DNA of 64,000 bases from NCBI GenBank assembly GCA_014549065.1, contig JACDOX010000393.1:205542-269541 (forward strand). Direction: 5' to 3'. The notes under the pieces are model-generated. The model saw only the letters and a list, made by a program, of their open reading frames with translations. It had not been told where the DNA came from and did not search any database. The translations under genes were made by a program, and so were the position numbers. Below are positions 62,233-64,000 of this stretch, one piece after another (within the stretch, counting starts at the first letter, position 1; every line of letters starts with the position of its first letter). Source of the stretch: Cardinalis cardinalis. Its lineage: Eukaryota; Chordata; Aves; Passeriformes; Cardinalidae.

Positions 62233-64000
62233 CATTCAGAACTTTTACAAATCAAGCTTCTCTATTTGCTACATTATCGTGCTAGCTTTTCAGCCCACCA
62301 TTTATCTGTTTTGCAGGTTGTGACCCCTTGGAAACTTCAATGTCTCCACTGACTTAGAGTTTAATGTACTTGAATAGTTGTTCTTATAAAAATGATTTCA
62401 GCCTGGAAATAGCTAACAATGTTTCCAACAGGAGTAAGAACAAAACTGGTGTGTCCTTTAAAAGAAAAATAATACCAAAGTTGTTCCAAAATTATACAGT
62501 AAATAAACTTTATTTCATCTCAGCTCTATTCATATTTGTGCTGTCAACAGTCACAGATCAGCNTATGATACAGTTATGTAGTAACTATTTACAATTTACA
62601 GGAGCACACCTTTTCTTCAGAAAATATAAGTATAAAAGCTAGGAGTAAACAAATGAGGTACTGCAATTTGGATTTATTGTAGGCAAAAGCATATAGAAGT
62701 GACCTTCTAGCAAACAATCAAGATCAAATCAGGAGAGAATAGTCAACAAGAGTGTCTAGTTAATCAGAAAAATCACCTCAATTGCTATCCATCCAAAATG
62801 TATTGCACAATTCAATCAAAAATAAAAAAAATAAATAGAAGAAACAAATCATTTATTTCAACTTTTAGAAAACACTCAGTAAAACCTGCATAGAGATACA
62901 GTAGCAGGCAATTCTTTCCTAGGATAAAGTCTTTTCTCTCCTTTAAAAAAATAACCTTTAACACAAAATAGAAGACAGTATTCAATAGAAGAGAAATAAC
63001 CAAATAACCCCTGATTAGCANTTCTGCCAAGGCAGTAGATTATATTCACAGTCCAAAGGTGGTGGTGAGTTTTGGTTCTTGCTGTTCTGTTTGTGACCTT
63101 GAATAATAGCTTTTCTTCTTGTCCCTTCTCAAGAGGCAACAGAGATATAAAATTATTTTTAAGCAGCAATGTCATGAGACATTCTCATCACAAAATCTTC
63201 AAGATGGTCGTAGCCACAACTAGAAGAAATGAAATCAAATGTTACATAATTGAGAACAACTTAGAAGCTCTTAATATTAAAATAATTGCATTGTTTATTA
63301 ATATAATCAGAAGACAGAAGAATTTCAATAAGTCAAACTGCCAAACTATTTGAGCAAGCAATTCCATTCCCATACCTCCAAANCAGTTGAGAAACTGATG
63401 AAAACAAAACAAGGTGTAGCAAAATGGTCAGCAGTCTCACTGGATATAGTCTACCACATCACTGCATATTAATCCAAACAAAAAAAAATTTGGACTCTTT
63501 TGCATAAGGCTTATCATCAAAACTGAAATGATGATGCAGAATTTTGGACCCAGCACACAGCCTCCTCTGCAGGAAAATATCAATTGCCTTCACAATGAAG
63601 TCAGCATCCCCCTTAATTTCTAAGTTATATACATGCAAGAGTATGTGACAAAAATACTTGAGCTAAAGTTGGCAACTACAATCTAATAATGAAGTATGAA
63701 CAGTTTACATATACATTAGCTGATGTTATGAAAGTAACATCAGTTGATACTGACAGTAAGGTCAGTATCAACAAGCCCTTCTGTGATATGTTTCAAAGAC
63801 AGCTCAGAACACCTGAATTTTTTTACACCAGCATTATAGACAGCATGACAAGAATGTAAGTTTCAAACATATCTTCTGAAACCTACTCTGCAATAGTATT
63901 GTAAATAGCTTTGTTCCATCAGTATCTACCATTCAATTCTTTTCAACAAAGGGATAGAGATAATAGTTGCTGATTTTGTCAGAACTGATGAAGGATGTTG
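62233..64000. other. Distal flank
   Basis: About 1.8 kb of AT-rich sequence. In other vertebrates GOLGA4 lies upstream of ITGA9, but I find no GRIP-domain or coiled-coil exon here. No gene or transposon is recognised. Confidence 0.7.

Noticed and set aside
62233..64000. Possible GOLGA4 3' exons at the window edge
   Set aside because: Synteny suggests that gene may be nearby, but no GRIP-domain or coiled-coil coding sequence is visible on the minus strand.

Overview
The window looks like nuclear DNA of a bird, probably a passerine. The evidence is CR1 LINE fragments, several LTR families whose layout I recognise from songbird genomes, AT-rich non-coding DNA with a few microsatellites, and an integrin gene with vertebrate GT-AG introns. 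The passerine placement rests on remembered LTR patterns and is moderate confidence. Scattered single N bases mark unresolved positions. I see no prokaryotic features.

The only intact protein-coding gene I can support is ITGA9 (integrin alpha-9), on the minus strand. Eleven exons, from the start codon at 37094 to the donor after 1159, encode the first 406 residues with continuous phase: signal peptide, beta-propeller blades 1-5 and most of blade 6. The remaining exons (rest of the propeller, leg domains, membrane segment, tail) lie beyond position 1. The start exon sits in a CpG island (about 36460-37640). A degenerate CCGTG/CCGCCCCGTG minisatellite lies 240-400 bp upstream of the ATG.

The introns (1-36927) are mostly featureless. 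They hold a CR1 fragment (16895-17180), a probable LTR remnant with TATA box and poly(A) signal (3974-4356), a 39-bp tandem duplication (20074-20151) and short simple repeats.

The upstream flank (37640-64000) has no gene I can identify. It is a transposon landing zone: a reverse-oriented CR1 (42107-43040), a solo LTR (43425-43816), a nearly full-length class II endogenous retrovirus (44047-51025), a long 1.86-kb solo LTR (55864-57720) and a sense CR1 3' end (61225-62232). The retrovirus has two LTRs, a target-site duplication, a tRNA-Trp-type primer-binding site and broken gag, dUTPase/protease and pol reading frames. It has no env. A second LTR is inserted inside its integrase region, with its own 6-bp duplication. 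Stops, frameshifts and active-site substitutions make the element defective.

I found no clear novel biological system. The points most worth a second look are the nested, env-less retrovirus that combines alpharetrovirus-like and betaretrovirus-like traits, the three direct repeats just upstream of its 3' LTR, and the GC-rich minisatellite at the ITGA9 promoter.
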